Below are positions 45,044 to 55,000 of a stretch of 64,000 nucleotides of DNA, piece by piece; within the stretch, counting starts at the first letter, position 1; each line of letters opens with the position of its first letter. Source of the DNA: Durusdinium trenchii (lineage: Eukaryota > Sar > Dinophyceae > Suessiales > Symbiodiniaceae). A program made the translations under genes and the position numbers. The stretch covers positions 999,677 to 1,063,676 of the forward strand of contig CAXAMN010022006.1 in NCBI GenBank assembly GCA_963970005.1. Direction: 5' to 3'. Below the pieces are notes generated by a model, which was not told where the DNA came from, did no database searches, and saw only the letters and a program-made list of their open reading frames with translations.

Positions 45044-45232
45044 CAGACCCAACACCATTCGGCACTCAACGGTGCCAAGAAGGGGATGTCACTTGAGTCT
45101 GTGCGGCGCTGTTTAATGGCAAAAGGTGAGAGGTGCGTGCAAGGCCCGTGTGAAACCTGTGAAACATTGAGCTCTCCTAGCATGATATCTGTACCTCTTT
45201 GTACAAAATTGGCAATGTCGGACATCAACAGC

Positions 45233-45248
45233 GGGAACTAAGGTTCCC
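45233..45248 (-). repeat. CUUA-loop stem-loop 1
   Basis: gggaac-TAAG-gttccc on the plus strand, 6 bp perfect; sense loop CTTA. At the same site the copy at 36.87 kb has taac/gtta and the copy at 42.87 kb has loop tgag. Confidence 0.85.
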
Positions 45249-45297
45249 CCTGGGCATCCTTCATTGCCACTATCTACCACCCGCCGTGTAGGAACGC

Positions 45298-45311
45298 AGA
45301 ACTAAGGTTCT
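45298..45311 (-). repeat. CUUA-loop stem-loop 2
   Basis: agaac-TAAG-gttct, 5 bp perfect. At the corresponding site of the 42.1-43.0 kb copy (about 42935) the sequence is gag-ccaaga-ctc. Confidence 0.8.
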
Positions 45312-45797
45312 CGCTCCTATCGGCTCACTTCGCAGCGGATGGCGAGAAGAGGTCATGGTTCTACTTGGTGTCTGTGCATTTTGCTTGCCACATATGCCTG
45401 GAAATCCTCCTTTTCCAATGCCAAAACTGGCACTTGGCTCCACTCACTGCTCACGTCGCACTTGCTTCTCTCTTGGCTCTGAAGCGTAGCTTCGTTGAGG
45501 CTGGTCCTAGATAGTTTGTGTCGCCCAAGGTCGTTTGCGTTATAGGTCATCGAAGGCTATGGTGCCGAAAACTTGCATCTCGAGGCGACCACGACCCGCA
45601 GCATTGACACCGAAACCAGTAACCGACTACTGTGTCTGGCAGGTGGATGATTTGCCGTTGTCGACATCACCGCCACGCCGAGATCCTTCTCTACCCGACA
45701 GCCTCTGGGCGCTTACTCCATGCATAACGGAAGGCAACTATGGTTAGTGACTCGTGTTGAGGAGTGCTGATTCGCAGTTCCTGGCCTACTCCGGACC

Positions 45798-45811
45798 CGA
45801 GCTAAGGCTCG
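45798..45811 (-). repeat. CUUA-loop stem-loop 3
   Basis: cgagc-TAAG-gctcg, 5 bp perfect, about 60 nt past the LRR stop in sense direction. In the 36.8-kb copy the stem has shrunk to agc/gct. Confidence 0.85.
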
Positions 45812-45873
45812 CACCCAGACTCTAACAAAATTGCTAGCGGGGCCACGACAGCTGTGGATGGGGGAATGATCTT

Positions 45874-47157
45874 CTATCCTAAGCCAGGAGTGTAGCCCAT
45901 GTCTGGGATCATGTGCAGCCAGGGTGGCCATTTTATGTCCGGACAGATGGCAAAAGCATTTTCTTCAGCGTAAACCCCATGCCATCTGCGTGCTCCGGGC
46001 AGTTTGATCAGCCTCCGAAGGGCAGTGCAGTCCAAGAAAGCCCTACTTCCAATGTACTTGAGAGCAGGCGGAATGGCAAGCTCAACAAGGGCGGCACAGT
46101 TCATAAAGGCTTTAACTCGGATTGTATGGAGGGTTGTCGGTAGGAAGACTTCCCGAAGGCTAGTGCAGTGGGCAAAAGTGAATTCCGGAATTTCTTCAAT
46201 CATGGTGTTACGGAGGTCAACACTGTTAAGCAGTCGACAACTGTCACAAGCGTGCGCTCCTATGGCTACAAAGTGCTTTGGGAGAACAAGCGTGTAGATG
46301 CCTGTAGAGCTGAGGCAGCCCGGAGCTAGCTCTCTGGTCCTGTCTTGCTGGGTTAACCCGTTCAATTCAGATCGGGGGGATGGAACTTCACTCACGGTGA
46401 CCTCTGCTAGGTTGATGCACCCTTGGAAGAGGTATTGCCCGAAATTGGTGTCCCCGCTGAACACGTTTACAGCTCCACCCGATGCATACACACGCTGCAA
46501 GGAACAACATTCCGAAAAGACTTTGTAACCAAACTCGCGACAACCCGGAGCCAAGACACTATTTAGGAGCTTGCAGTCCCGGAAAGCATTATCTGCAATG
46601 CCTACCACTGTGGCCGGCAGTTTGACAATGCGGAGTTGCCGGCAATCTTGCCACGCTTCTGCACCTATGAGCCTGATCCCTGTCTCGACGCTAACGTGTC
46701 GCAAGCGTGGCACACCTGCAAAGGCCCATTCTGGGACAGTTTCTTCTGAGTTCATTGGGACATGAATAGCTAAGGGGACTTGATCAATAGGATAACCACC
46801 GAGCTGTTCTTGTTCTAGCAGGGTAACACTACAGTCCCTGAAGACCATGGTGTATTCTCTACCTTGCTGCAACTTATCCCAAATTGGGTCCTCTAGGTAG
46901 GTTTGCGTGGCGGTGTGCAAAAAGTCAATGACGCACCCAAAAACTTGGAGGTCAGTGACCGAGGCCAGATAATCCATAACCTGGTCTTCTAAATCTGTAA
47001 ATCGGTCGAACTTGGCGACACTGAGAGTGACCTTAAAGGTTGCCCCCGAAAGCGTAGTCAGCAGCAGGGGGTATTCCATGACTGGCTCCTTTTCGATGGG
47101 AGTGCTACTCATGGGCGTACTGCCAAGCTCTTTTTGCGGCAGGCTATTGGATATCAT
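45874..47157 (-). CDS. LRR_5 (BspA-like) protein, intact
   Basis: 427 residues from the ATG at 47157 (a GTG lies 4 codons upstream). Residues ~27-120 form the family N-terminal domain (LLLTTLSGATFKVTLSVAKF, FGCVIDFLHTATQTYLEDPI), which looks ubiquitin-like in spacing but is not firmly identified. LRR_5 repeats follow, e.g. FAGVPRLRHVSVETGIRLIG, AFRDCKLLNSVLAPGCREFG and AFMNCAALVELAIPPALKYI. No signal peptide. LRR_5 repeats usually bind proteins; a role in the element (particle, adaptor or host factor binding) is unknown. Last gene before the 3' UTR. Confidence 0.8.
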   Translation of the reverse strand: MISNSLPQKELGSTPMSSTPIEKEPVMEYPLLLTTLSGATFKVTLSVAKFDRFTDLEDQVMDYLASVTDLQVFGCVIDFLHTATQTYLEDPIWDKLQQGREYTMVFRDCSVTLLEQEQLGGYPIDQVPLAIHVPMNSEETVPEWAFAGVPRLRHVSVETGIRLIGAEAWQDCRQLRIVKLPATVVGIADNAFRDCKLLNSVLAPGCREFGYKVFSECCSLQRVYASGGAVNVFSGDTNFGQYLFQGCINLAEVTVSEVPSPRSELNGLTQQDRTRELAPGCLSSTGIYTLVLPKHFVAIGAHACDSCRLLNSVDLRNTMIEEIPEFTFAHCTSLREVFLPTTLHTIRVKAFMNCAALVELAIPPALKYIGSRAFLDCTALRRLIKLPGARRWHGVYAEENAFAICPDIKWPPWLHMIPDMGYTPGLG

Positions 47158-47325
47158 TGCGCAAGCCACTGGTGTCCAGTCTGCACATGGGCTGTTCCTA
47201 CGGCCGGGGATGTTTCCTTAAGACAGATGCTAAGGCACCTACCTTGAGCCGCTCATGGCTTGGCATACAAATGCTGATGCTACACATGGTTTAGCTCCTT
47301 GTCAGAGCGATTGGCATGGCAATAT

Positions 47326-48602
47326 TCATGGCAATGTAGCTCCGTAGAGTCTACCATGGACTTGCATGATATTGGCAATATTCGTGGCTGAGTTCCTCGT
47401 CAAAGGCATCAGAATCTGGTCCTTCCGCGGGGAGCAGTTCCAGCCAATGAGGTTTTTCAAATTTGTCGCACATAAAAAAGCATTGTGCTCTGCCTGCACC
47501 CACTGTTCAATGTCTCCCCAATCTAGGAGGGTAAACCGTTGCAGCTGCTCGCACCCGCAGAAGGCACGGTTGCCGATGTCACTGAGTTCTGTCGGGATGA
47601 CAACTTCCTGCAGCACAACACAATTAAGGAAGGCTTCTTTTCCAATTTGTATGAGGCGCGGTGGAAGCCATATGCACTGCAACGCTACACAGTGGGCAAA
47701 GGTGGAAGAGAGCAGGGCTGTGATCTCTGTGCTCATGAGGTTGACTTCCACTAAGCTTTTGCAATTTTCACAGGCCCTCGGCCCGATGTTGTGAAAATCA
47801 TTCGGCAAACACAGCTGTTCAATGCCTGCTCCACAGAATGCTCCTTCAGGCAGTGCTCGCGGTTTATGCGCGCGATCTGCGGCAAAGGTGATAGTTGCAA
47901 GCGTGAGGCAACTCTCGAAAGCATATCTGCCAAGCTGAGCGCCTGGTGCCAGGACACTACTGTCCTCTGTTTCGCACTTGACCCCCACGCTGCCTAGGGA
48001 GCAGCACTCAGCAAACACCCTTTGTCCATAGTGGACACACCCTGGTGCAGCTACCTGACGCAGCACGTAGCACCCCATGAAGGTCCCTTCCGCCAGACTG
48101 ACGACCGAAGTTGGAAGCTTGACAATCTGTAATTGCTGGCAACTTTGCCAGGCCGCAATTCCTATGTGCTGGATACCAGTTGCCACTTCTACGTGTCGGA
48201 TTGAAGGTGCCGCGTAGAAGGCTCTGTCTGCAATTTCCCCACTCGGGTTGGCCGGGACACGAACAGCTTTGGGGTAGCTCTCCTTGCCGTCATCCTGGAA
48301 CTGCCAGATGGAATGCCCATCTACCATGCAGGGGCGAACAACAATTTGGAGCTGCGGTCGGTGAAAGAGCTCAGTGCGGAATGCCTCTCACATGGAGGGG
48401 TTGCTGCGTTTGGAGGTTGAGCAACCCCAATTCACAGCCAAAGACATCTAGCTCAGACACTGTCGGCAGAAAGCAGAGGATGTCATCTTCAAGCTCTGCT
48501 ATATCCTCATAGTGGGAGAGGTTTGCTTGCATCGTATATTCCGTGCCGGCTACGGTAACCAACTCGAGGTTAACCTCAAAGCGATCTTGGGGGGGGCGGC
48601 AT
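47326..48602 (-). CDS. LRR_5 (BspA-like) protein with two frame breaks
   Basis: The likely start is the ATG at 48602. A G8 run (plus strand 48589-48596) shifts the frame right after it. The N-terminal domain (VTVAGTEYTMQANLSHYEDI, LDVFGCELGLLNLQTQQPLH) is open 48562-48371. A second break lies between 48390 and 48371, after which AFRTELFHRPQLQIVVRPCM leads into LRR_5 repeats (RHVEVATGIQHIGIAAWQSC ... EAFLNCVVLQEVVIPTELSD) to a stop at 47326. About 420 codons in total, otherwise well preserved, so the breaks may be assembly errors. Confidence 0.7.
48565..48576. repeat. 12-bp perfect palindrome
   Basis: gaggttaacctc, at the overlap of the 645-residue ORF end and the LRR N-terminus. Confidence 0.7.
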
Positions 48603-50513
48603 TGCTATGTAGTGCTTGGTTTGCTTGAGCCAAACAACTGTGGTACAGGAGGTGTATCCTTTGCAAGGCCATAGTGGCAACGAAGCCCCAATAGAGAAGG
48701 TGACTAAGGTCACCCATCTCATGGCGGAGGTTGCGTGGCCCAGAGGCTGCCGTTGTGTGGGGAGTCTCCTAATGAGGACTACACTACTGCCACCACCCGT
48801 AGGACCACCCTGAGGACGAAGGCGGGGGGGAGGCTTGCTGTGCCAGGAAGACCTTGCTGCAGTTGAGGAACTTCCCGCTTCCTTAGGGGGGTCAGTGCGG
48901 CGGGCTTTGTTACTTGGATCGGCGGTTTCCTGACTGTAGCCCATGTGATCCCTAAGTGCCTGCTTATGGCTCACGAGTTGGAGCCTGAACGTGGGGTTCC
49001 TAGTGAGCCACTCAAGGAGCTGGTCCCATCTCTCCTCGGAGTAGTGAGTCGTGCCATATTGGTTGTAAGGACGATCCGCCATCTTCGGAGTGAGAGGATA
49101 TCCTTTGCTGTAGTACCCACTGAGGACAGGACTGGGGACCTTAGTCAAGCTGTAACGGGTGGATATCAGGTTCCACCCTGTGCGGGACATGGCAATTCTG
49201 AGCCCGGAGGTCAGCCATTGTGCTACCACTGCGCTTTCTGCGCCGATGTCCCCTTGCTCGAAATTGCCTAGCGCCGTTGCTAGTCTGGTGTAGCCTATGC
49301 CAAACCTTCCATACCCCTTGGCAAAGGCATAGCTGGGTTCATCGTTCATGGCCTTGTCCTCTGTGGCTTCGTCTGCTTCATCTGCCTGCGTTTCTGCCAT
49401 TCCCACCGGCACTGGGAGAGCAAGTCGTGGCGACCGTTCGGCTGACCCGGTGTCGTCTGAGGCAGAATCTTCTTCTGCTGGCAGATCAGCTGTGGGATTT
49501 CTGGCTGTTGCCAGATCTCTCCACACGGGGACTTCAATGCGCATTCGCAGTTGCAACAGGGAGGGGAAGGCGGAGGCTTGTCCCAAAGACGGGTCAAGGG
49601 CTCCACTAGAGTACGCTCTTTCAGCCCAGGAAGTAGTCGGCATGCGGGGGTACCGATCATAAACTGTGTCTTTGGTGTGCACTCCCACTACAATCAATGG
49701 GTTGTCTTCAGCCCCCTCTTCTTTTGGCCGATATCCAGAGCCACCCTTCACCTCTGCTGGCTTGTAGCCCTGTTGCTCCATGGCTGTGACTAGGTCAGGC
49801 AGGATCTGGACTGGTAGATACACAAAAAGGTCATTGGTAGGTAGCGTTTGTTCACCATACTCCATCCCCCTGACGAAGGACATGATGACAGTGCGCATGA
49901 AAGTGAGGGCATCTACATCTTTTTCGTTTGTGGTCTGCGATTTTCCTTCCCCAGTTTGGGCTGCTCCTGTACCCTGCTCTCTGTGTTGATTGTCAAAGGA
50001 ACAGCACCTCGCAATGAAAGCTAGGAGGCCATATTGCCAGAAACGAGGGTTTGCATAGAGAGCAAGCTGCTTCTGTGTAATGAAAGGGCATGCTGGATGC
50101 CCATTTCTTACGAACGCAAAGAGATTAGACAGAGGGGCAGCGAAAGCTTCACTGATGAGGAGAAGATCGCCGATGTAGGCCTGGTTGATCTCATCTGGAA
50201 TGTCTATAAAAGAGGAGCCATGGAGAGCTTGCTCAGTCACTCTCCTCCAGAGGAACGTGCGGACAAGGCGGTTGATTTGCTTGCTGGAGACAGCAAGCCT
50301 CGCCATTGGCCATTCTCTAGGCAGGTCGCTGTAGATCTGTATTGAGGGAAGCGGCACCTTTTGCCCGTGAGCTTCTCTGTTGGTTCCCGCTGCCTTTTGA
50401 TAGTCGTACAAAACCTGCATGGCTCTCTGCTCGGATTCCAGCTGGAGATCAGTGGCGGCTGTGCCTCCGCGCTCTGCTTGCTCTTGATCACTGACAATGT
50501 CAATTTCTGTCAT
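48576..50513 (-). CDS. Unknown 645-residue protein of the giant element
   Basis: Opens with ATG at 50513, 97 nt after a 12-bp stem-loop. No family recognised. Residues 1-250 look globular and helical (PMARLAVSSKQINRLVRTFL, CPFITQKQLALYANPRFWQY). The middle is acidic and Ser/Ala-rich. A conserved block follows (FGIGYTRLATALGNFEQGDI ... MSRTGWNLISTRYSLTKVPS ... YSEERWDQLLEWLTRNPTFR), retained in the fragment at 31.5-32.1 kb. The tail is Pro/Arg-rich. The last ~10 codons overlap the LRR start and may be artefactual. A gag-like or nucleoprotein role is a guess from its place and composition. Confidence 0.65.
   Translation of the reverse strand: MTEIDIVSDQEQAERGGTAATDLQLESEQRAMQVLYDYQKAAGTNREAHGQKVPLPSIQIYSDLPREWPMARLAVSSKQINRLVRTFLWRRVTEQALHGSSFIDIPDEINQAYIGDLLLISEAFAAPLSNLFAFVRNGHPACPFITQKQLALYANPRFWQYGLLAFIARCCSFDNQHREQGTGAAQTGEGKSQTTNEKDVDALTFMRTVIMSFVRGMEYGEQTLPTNDLFVYLPVQILPDLVTAMEQQGYKPAEVKGGSGYRPKEEGAEDNPLIVVGVHTKDTVYDRYPRMPTTSWAERAYSSGALDPSLGQASAFPSLLQLRMRIEVPVWRDLATARNPTADLPAEEDSASDDTGSAERSPRLALPVPVGMAETQADEADEATEDKAMNDEPSYAFAKGYGRFGIGYTRLATALGNFEQGDIGAESAVVAQWLTSGLRIAMSRTGWNLISTRYSLTKVPSPVLSGYYSKGYPLTPKMADRPYNQYGTTHYSEERWDQLLEWLTRNPTFRLQLVSHKQALRDHMGYSQETADPSNKARRTDPPKEAGSSSTAARSSWHSKPPPRLRPQGGPTGGGSSVVLIRRLPTQRQPLGHATSAMRWVTLVTFSIGASLPLWPCKGYTSCTTVVWLKQTKHYIAMPPPPRSL
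48630..48640 (-). other. Spliced-leader-like 11-mer upstream of LRR gene
   Basis: The minus strand reads tttggctcaag, identical to the 3' end of the dinoflagellate spliced leader apart from preceding bases, about 30 nt before the LRR ATG at 48602. It may be a relic or chance; the 5' half of the leader is not preserved. Confidence 0.25.
48699..48714 (-). repeat. CUUA-loop stem-loop 4
   Basis: ggtgac-TAAG-gtcacc, 6 bp perfect, extendable through an internal loop by gaga/tctc (48694-48720). Lies in the 3' end of the 645 ORF, about 100 nt upstream of the LRR start. Confidence 0.85.
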
Positions 50514-50609
50514 GGCTTGTGGGCGCTCATGCGCTGGGCCAGGGCAATCTTATTTGTACTATGCCCTTTAGTAGCTAATGGCGTGGTACCTGACGGCAAC
50601 AGTCCCAAG

Positions 50610-50643
50610 AATTCGATGGCCCAGGCTCAGTGGCCATCGAATT
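50610..50643 (-). promoter_or_regulatory. 12-bp stem-loop in the leader of the 645-residue gene
   Basis: aattcgatggcc and ggccatcgaatt separated by 10 nt, perfect. Ends 97 nt upstream of the ATG at 50513. Possible leader structure; function unknown. Confidence 0.7.
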
Positions 50644-50691
50644 GTTTAGGCCTCCACAAACGTTGTACCTCACCAACACGAGCCAACAATT

Positions 50692-50783
50692 CCTAAAGGG
50701 CAATTTTGGGGGGTGGCCTTTTTTTAGCGCCAAACGCTTTCAAAACGATTGAAAGAGGCCACCCCAAAATTTTACCTTTTAGG
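50692..50783 (-). ncRNA. Three-way-junction-like structured element
   Basis: An outer stem of about 23 bp with small bulges (cctaaagg / ccttttagg, then aattttgggg..tggcc / ggccaccccaaaatt) encloses two adjacent hairpins, agcg-ccaaa-cgct (50725-50737) and ctttca-aaacgat-tgaaag (50737-50755). It sits between the helicase gene and the 645-residue gene. It may be an RNA signal of the element (packaging, internal initiation or processing) or a small foldback insertion. Confidence 0.5.
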
Positions 50784-51081
50784 GTCTGTTGGCCCTTCTT
50801 GGCATGTGTACGACTACAGTGTAAGGACATACATATCTTAAAATAATTCAAATCATTATTAAAAGTTGGAAATCTTCGATAAGCACTCGAGGCCTCAGGC
50901 TTCAAAAGATTTATATTTAATGTCCTTTTTGTCCTTGCATTATTTGCGATTGAGTCAGGGGAATGTTCACACTTCGTGTGCATTCAGTGTTTCCGATTGG
51001 GCTTAGTGAAGGGATGCCGATTGTGTGATCTGAGCATGCCCTTTTACTGACCCTCGGAGTTATACCCCCNNNNNNNNNNCA
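50784..51081. other. Non-coding spacer with assembly gap
   Basis: AT-rich spacer between the helicase gene and the structured element; ten N at 51070-51079. No gene is seen. Confidence 0.6.
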
Positions 51082-52075
51082 CTACATAGTACTAAAAGAT
51101 AATGCTCTCACTTCGTGACAGCACTCGTCAGGCGGCGTCTCTGGGTTCCTGCCAGATGGGGTTTCCTGCCTTTGAGTGCTTCGACTGGCTAGATCATGTA
51201 GCGTGACCGGCGGTTGCGCATGTTCTGGAACGCTGTCGAGCGGTTGCCTGGATGTTGAGGCAGGTGATTTGCGTGACTTCTTTGGTTGCGCTCGCCCAGT
51301 ATGAGCCTTAGGCCCTGGTCGTCGCTTGATTGGGGACTCAGAGAAGTGCGATCCGGGGCTATCACTGGGGAGGTTCTCGTCCTGTGGGGGTATCGCACTC
51401 CTTGCATCATCGCCTGCCGCCCGCATGTCTTCTTGCGCGGGACGTGTAACCGGAGAGGCAGGATGATTGCTAAGGCAATCACCCGCTTCAGTGGAAGAGC
51501 TGCTGGCACTTTCAGTGTCGTCCATGTGGGCATCATCGTCCTCTGGTTGCTCAGTGCTCGGGATAGTGGGCGACTCCGATGGGGAGCTGTGGACCAGGAC
51601 GACATCTTGTGTGGCTTCCTCAGCCATTGCATCATCTGTCTCTGCAGGAGAGGATGGCATATGTCCTTCTCGAGCTTCCTGTTCCTCGTTGTCTGGGTCG
51701 CGATCAGAGACAGAGAGGACATCAGGAGGTAGACTTTGCCGAGGCCAGTAGCAGCCATGCTCTAAAAGGCCTGGTCGCGGTGGCAGGATGAGATCAGAGC
51801 CTATGGCATCCAAGACCGGCTGCGCTCTCCATGCATCATAGAAGTACACACGGTGCAGAGCTTCGAAAGCATAATCCTGTGCACTACGATGCTCGCGCAT
51901 GCTCGGCGTCGGTTGATAGCGTAGGGAGCTTCCTACGCTGCAACGTCGCCCTGGGCCCGAGCTGTTGTGAAGGAGTCGCCAGTGCCCTGGCTGCTGCCCA
52001 TCTGTTATGACTAGCCACTCTGGCTCCATCGAGGCATCTGTTGCATATCCATAAACGAGGTCGTGCAATACAGTG
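51082..52075 (-). CDS. C-terminal part of the helicase protein, shifted frame
   Basis: Continues the helicase protein after a one-base shift at a C6 run (plus strand 52076-52081): in this frame PYLPGG is followed by TVLHDLVYGYATDASMEPEW. The rest is a short globular part (FEALHRVYFYDAWRAQPVLD), then a long acidic Ser/Glu/Asp-rich linker and a basic tail (RRPGPKAHTGRAQPKKSRKS). Reading it as a separate 328-residue gene is less likely, because the upstream frame degenerates exactly where this one becomes protein-like. Confidence 0.65.
51464..51481 (-). repeat. CUUA-loop stem-loop 5
   Basis: tgattgc-TAAG-gcaatca, 7 bp perfect, in the acidic linker coding region of the helicase protein. Confidence 0.85.
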
Positions 52076-55000
52076 CCCCCCAGGCAGGTAAGGCCCTTCG
52101 ACGAGGCTATTAATTTCTGCTTTGGTTAGATGCGTAATTGTGGCTAAGACGAGGCGTAAGCGCCTAACCTTGCCGTGGTGGTGTTCTACGAGACAGACCG
52201 GCAGGGGGCCACACCACATAGGGTGAGGCAGGAGCGCTTGTTGGAAAAAGGTCGTGGCCTGCTCAACTTGTGTGACTGTAAGGTCCAGGGAGCCTACAAT
52301 GTAGGGCTCTTTGTTACTGTCGTAGGTATGTATCGTCTGGACACCATGCAGGAGGGCTGCTAGGACTTGCAGGGCCACAGGCATCCCTTGCATATTTAAT
52401 GGACATGCCAGGATGGTAAGGTCGGTGGCCCGGCTGTATGCTACATTCGCACGTGTGAAGCACTCCTGGTCATAGTCTAGGTTGCGTCCTTCGCCACTGA
52501 GAAAGGTTGAATCCCCATGAATGACGATGCAATGCTTGGCTGTGGCGCCTGCTACCTTGACGGCAGTCTCTGCATTCGCTTTCTTACCGGCAATGGTGAA
52601 ATAATTGCGTAGATTCGTGGCCCCTTCTCGGGTGGTTGTGAGGGCCAAGATGTCATCAGCTTCAGAGCCTGCTCTGGTGAGTTGGTCTTCAATATGCTGA
52701 TACACCCGAACTGTGGGGTCATTTTTGGGATTTTGTTTTGCTTGCACATTGGGCGATGCATGGCACCAATGGATGAACCGTAAGCCTGAGGCAATCTTGT
52801 GATCCTCTCGAATGGAGGTGGTACCGATTTGCCAGGTGTCTCCCATTCGGCTGCACAACATGGGGTACTGAATACCTATCAGCGGCTCATACACTTCCTG
52901 GGCAACCCTTGCACTCGTCGGCAGCATTAAACTCCAGCAATGTGGGTTTGCGACTCCCGATCTCTCAGCCGCAGTTTGCGCCTGGTGGAAGTCGAGTGGG
53001 CTGTCTGGGCTGGTGGCTGCATATCCTAGACCTACCAACAGTCCTTCCGGGAGGTCCAGGTCCACTCTGGAGAGATCTTTGTAGGTAGACTGTAGCTGAC
53101 AGGCGAAAGGAGATGTGGCTTTGACCTTCTCCGGGCGAAACCAGCTGCTCCCCAGTGGCCTGTGACCCACTACTTTAGCCGTTTCTTCCAGGTCTCCAAG
53201 GCCAAAGCCTCGACTGTGCCGGAGGAGCATGTGGCAGACCCCCGGTATTTCGTGCGGCATGTACCAGGTAGTGGGGGCTCGTAGCCCAAGGGGTGCTTTG
53301 AGCAGGAGTGTGCGATGCGCTCTCTGTCCATCGGCCACTCCACCTGGGCTCTGCTTGGGGTCACCCAGCAGCAGGCGAAAGAAGGGCTGTCGGGGGACTG
53401 TTGGCGCAAATGCAGATTTGAGGTCCATATCTTGCTGTGCTTCTTCACTGATAAGCAGGTCTACATTTTCCATGTGGGTGTTGAGTGTTGAATGAGTCTG
53501 CCCTTTCTGATCCCAGACGAGTCCGGTTGTGACAATCACTACATGGCAGCCAGGGATGTATGACGCCGCGTCGCTTGCCCTCAAGTCATAGTCAGTGCAG
53601 GCTATGTTGGTTTCCGCCTCTTCCCTGCTGACAGGCCGCACGAAGAATCTCTGGTGGTCTGGTCCGAGGTCAAAGGCTGTGAGTAACTTGGTAATTGCCC
53701 GGCCTGCCGGGTTCTCCTTGTGCACTACTGCGATCTTAAGGTGCGTGGTAAGGGCTAGCCAGGCGAGTAGAAAGGTCAGGGATCGGGTCTTGCCTGCACC
53801 AAAGACTCCTGCTACTGCAAGGGTAGATCTACCAGATCGGAGGGCGAGCGCGAGACTGGCAGCCATCGACACTATGCGCCCGTTGTCATGTCGGGCGGCA
53901 GTGCCTAGTGCCACAGCGAAACTGGCAGCTTGGGGACAGTGTTGCATCGTGCTGCCAGAGGTCAGCAGCTGGAAGAGGGCACGCAGACTCTGCAGTAGGA
54001 CTACTGTGCTCTCTAACTGATACGGAATGGGCACTTGGCCGGGAATTCCCAGCACAGTGGGCTTATGCTCTGCCGCTAAGCTGGCCATTTGCAAGAGATG
54101 ATCTGCAGTGACAGTGTCACCTGCTTCCGCGATGGCCAGAACTCGGATCCGCGTTGCTCTAGATTCCAACACGCAGAGGCTGGGCGGGAAAGCCCATGGA
54201 GCAGTGCACGCCAGGCCAGTTTCAGCTGACGTGGGCAACGGCACAAACTCTTCCGGGAACGGCGCCAAGGCGACGTCCCAGTGCTTAGGGCTGCTCAAGC
54301 GGCGTAGCTTTTCGCTGGGCGCCTCATCCCCTTTGCGTTTCCGCGAAGGGGTCGCAAAGGCAAGCAAGAGTGCTAAGACTGAATAGCACTTGCCGTGCTC
54401 CTCCAGAACTAGCCGATAAGCCTTCCCCGCCTGTGAACCCATATGAACTGTGCTTGAGGGGCTGCTAGCAAGTTGCTCATAATTACAGCTTTGGAAGTGT
54501 GCAGGGCAGAAGATGGCTGACTGTGACCACGCCGGAAAGGCTATACGATATTCGTGCATACCTTGTAACCCCGTTGCTGTTGGAGTGACATCCACAACTA
54601 AGCCAAACTTGCGGACAGTGGGGCTGCTCCACAGGTCTTTCTTTGTAGCAGCCTCATCAACAAATGTGAGTTGCGGGAGGAACAGGGCTAGGATGACAAA
54701 CACCTCTCGGAATGGGATTGGTGCTAAAAGGTCTCGGGCCATTTCTGTCAGCCATTGAGCACACGCACTTAGATTACCTCTGCCAACCCGAAAGTTTTTC
54801 AGCAGTAGCGCATGTGCTTCTTCCATGGAGTCAATTTGCTGCCCCGCGACACACCTCTGTAGCAGCACTAGCAATTCTTGGTCAGATCGGTGGAGGTTGG
54901 ACACCAACAGGCTAATGGCACCTTCCCAATCATCGCTGGTCATTACTGTTTCAAAGCGAATCCAGGAGGCCAAGCGCATGGGGGCAGCTATTCGGTCCCT

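Larger units (their letters stand above)
44465..45873 (-). other. 3' UTR of the giant element
   Basis: About 1.4 kb from the LRR stop to the A tract. Contains three CTTA-loop hairpins (45798-45811, 45298-45311, 45233-45248), a G/C hairpin at 45028-45043 (cctcccc, loop gt) and a G/T-rich sense tract (complement of 44540-44600). Homologous tails occur in all short copies. No coding signal. Confidence 0.7.

Noticed and set aside
51082..52068. A separate 328-residue gene
   Set aside because: The upstream helicase frame loses protein character exactly at the C6 run where this frame gains it, so it is read as the shifted C-terminus.
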